DNA from: Acidimicrobiia bacterium
GTDB taxonomy: Bacteria > Actinomycetota > Acidimicrobiia > Acidimicrobiales > Poriferisodalaceae
Reading direction: 5' to 3'
Length of the DNA: 7,896 nucleotides
Assembly (NCBI GenBank): GCA_026983855.1
Contig: JALSTE010000688.1
Coordinates: 1 to 7,896, forward strand
Both the position numbers and the translations under genes were made by a program. Of this stretch, positions 6,837 through 7,896 are shown piece by piece (within the stretch, counting starts at the first letter, position 1; each line of letters starts with the position of its first letter). The notes under the pieces were generated by a model. It was not told the DNA's origin and ran no database searches. It saw only the letters and a list, made by a program, of their open reading frames with translations.

Positions 6837-7896
6837 ATGAGTCGTCCCGACCTCCCCGTGATCGACATCTCGGCCCTGGTGGCGGGGGATGACCCGCGGG
6901 AGGCGGCGACCGGGATCGACCGGGCCTGTCGGGAGGTCGGGTTCTTCTACGTGACCGGGCACGGCGTGGACCCCGGGATGGTCCGGACCCTGGAGGGACT
7001 GGCCCGGGAGTTCTTCTCCCTGCCCCCCGAGGAGAAGGCCGAGGTGGCCATGGAACGCGGTGGCCGGGCCTGGCGGGGTTGGTTCCCGACCGGGGCCGAG
7101 CTCACCTCGGGTCGACCCGACGCCAAGGAGGGCCTCTATCTCGGGACCGAGCTGGGGACCGACCACCCCCGGGTCAGGGCCCGCACACCCCTCCACGGGG
7201 CGAACCTGTTTCCCCGGCGTCCGGCAGCACTGGGCCCGGTGGTCCTGGAGTACATCGCGGCCCTCACCTCACTGGGGCATTCCCTGGTCCGGGCCATCTC
7301 GGTGGGGCTGGGTCTGGATCCCGGGGCCGTGTCCTCCAGACTGACCTCTGATCCGACCGTTCTGTTCCGTATCTTCCACTACCCACCCACCAATCCCGAG
7401 GACGGGGGCTGGGGGGTCGGGGAGCACACCGACTACGGGCTGCTGACCATCCTCCACCAGGATCACTCCGGCGGTCTGGAGGTGAAGGTGGGAGGGGAGT
7501 GGGTCCCGGCCCCCCCGATCCCGGGGACCTTCGTGTGCAACATCGGCGACATGCTCGAGCGCCTCACCGGTGGTGTCTACATCTCCACCCCCCACCGGGT
7601 GGTGAGTCCCACATCGGAGGGTCGGTTGTCGTTCCCGTTCTTCTTCGACCCGGGCTGGGACGCCAGGGTGGTGCCCCTCATCGATCCCGGCGGGTCAGGA
7701 GCCTCGGGCCCGGGCCCGACCGGGCGCTGGGACGGGGCCTCGGTACATGAGTTCGAGGGCACCTACGGCGAGTACCTCATGGCCAAGGTCTCACGGGTCT
7801 TCCCCCGGCTGTTCGAGGACCAGGGTCTCGGGGACAACGGTTTCGGGGACAACGGTTTCGGGGACAACGGTTTCGGGGACAACGGTTTCGGGGACA
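6837..7896 (+). CDS. Isopenicillin N synthase-like Fe(II) oxygenase, 3' end outside window
   Basis: This is a cytosolic non-haem iron oxygenase of the isopenicillin N synthase / 2-oxoglutarate dioxygenase superfamily. The visible part is 353 codons, open at the right edge. The N-terminal DIOX_N-type region covers about residues 6-110 and includes VIDIS and GFFYVTGHGV. The catalytic double-stranded beta-helix follows at about 175-285. The iron ligands are H197 and D199 (EHTDYG) and H253 (STPHRV). R263xS265 (RLS) is the co-substrate carboxylate motif. The H197-H253 spacing equals that in isopenicillin N synthase as I recall it. The usual family C-terminal region, YLMAKVSRVFPRLFED, ends near residue 328. 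The frame then enters an F-G-D-N-G repeat that runs off the edge, which is unusual for the family. The ATG is chosen because the family N-terminal sequence starts at residue 5 and a -10 element lies 6 nt upstream. Substrate and pathway are unknown: no peptide synthetase or beta-lactam gene is in view, and many bacterial paralogues are uncharacterised. It is divergent from recC, so a shared function is not implied. Confidence 0.9.
   Translation, partial: MSRPDLPVIDISALVAGDDPREAATGIDRACREVGFFYVTGHGVDPGMVRTLEGLAREFFSLPPEEKAEVAMERGGRAWRGWFPTGAELTSGRPDAKEGLYLGTELGTDHPRVRARTPLHGANLFPRRPAALGPVVLEYIAALTSLGHSLVRAISVGLGLDPGAVSSRLTSDPTVLFRIFHYPPTNPEDGGWGVGEHTDYGLLTILHQDHSGGLEVKVGGEWVPAPPIPGTFVCNIGDMLERLTGGVYISTPHRVVSPTSEGRLSFPFFFDPGWDARVVPLIDPGGSGASGPGPTGRWDGASVHEFEGTYGEYLMAKVSRVFPRLFEDQGLGDNGFGDNGFGDNGFGDNGFGD
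7812..7896 (+). repeat. 15-bp in-frame tandem repeat (F-G-D-N-G) at the oxygenase C-terminus
   Basis: The unit is TTCGGGGACAACGGT. A diverged unit TTCGAGGACCAGGGT (7812-7826, FEDQG, 12 of 15 bases matching) is followed by CTCGGGGACAACGGT (7827-7841, LGDNG). Three identical units (7842-7886) come next, then the first 10 bases of another (7887-7896) at the window edge. The period is a multiple of three, so copy-number change would lengthen or shorten the protein without shifting frame. The identical copies point to recent expansion by slippage, or to an assembly that stopped in a repeat. Confidence 0.95.

Noticed and set aside
6648..7196. Minus-strand open frame crossing the divergent promoter region
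   Set aside because: It is antisense to the oxygenase and out of frame with recC, and its residues look like frame-shifted GC-rich translation. The real proteins on both sides match known families.
7827..7896. F-G-D-N-G repeat as a pentapeptide-repeat (A[D/N]LXX), RTX or mycobacterial NxGxGNxG domain
   Set aside because: None of the registers fits those consensus patterns, and the DNA units are nearly identical, unlike mature repeat domains. Recent slippage is a simpler explanation.
6837..7896. A beta-lactam biosynthesis gene (true isopenicillin N synthase)
   Set aside because: The fold and iron motifs match, but the sequence resembles the broad bacterial IPNS-like group of unknown substrate, and no biosynthetic partner genes are next to it in the window.

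Overview
The window is a very GC-rich stretch of bacterial chromosome, apparently from an actinobacterium. The evidence is the G/C-loaded third codon positions, the RecB and RecC sequence style, and two start codons with actinobacterial-type leaderless promoters. The class cannot be fixed from the sequence; heavy use of GGG and CCC codons would fit a less-studied lineage such as Acidimicrobiia, but that is a guess. There are no RNA genes, insertion sequences, CRISPR arrays or plasmid functions, and coding density is close to 100 percent.

Positions 1-6783, minus strand: a recC-recB-recD operon read right to left. recC (1089 codons, GTG start at 6783) and recB (1143 codons, ATG at 3517) overlap by ATGA. 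recB and the first 31 codons of recD (GTG at 93) overlap by 8 bp. Together they encode the RecBCD helicase-nuclease that processes double-strand DNA ends. RecB keeps all superfamily 1 helicase motifs and a complete nuclease site. RecC is full length and matches its family along its length. RecD runs off the left edge.

Positions 6784-6836: a 53-bp divergent intergenic region. On each strand a TANNNT -10 element lies exactly 6 nt before the start codon, and neither gene has a visible Shine-Dalgarno sequence, so both transcripts are probably leaderless. A perfect 6-bp inverted repeat with a 3-nt spacer lies between the two -10 elements.

Positions 6837-7896, plus strand: a non-haem iron oxygenase of the isopenicillin N synthase-like family, with intact iron and co-substrate motifs. 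Where such proteins normally end, the reading frame enters a perfect 15-bp tandem repeat (pentapeptide F-G-D-N-G) that is still running when the window ends. The repeat seems to have grown out of the protein's own C-terminal codons.

Most of the window is ordinary housekeeping DNA. I see no new multi-gene system. The observations most worth checking are the C-terminal minisatellite and the compact face-to-face leaderless promoters.
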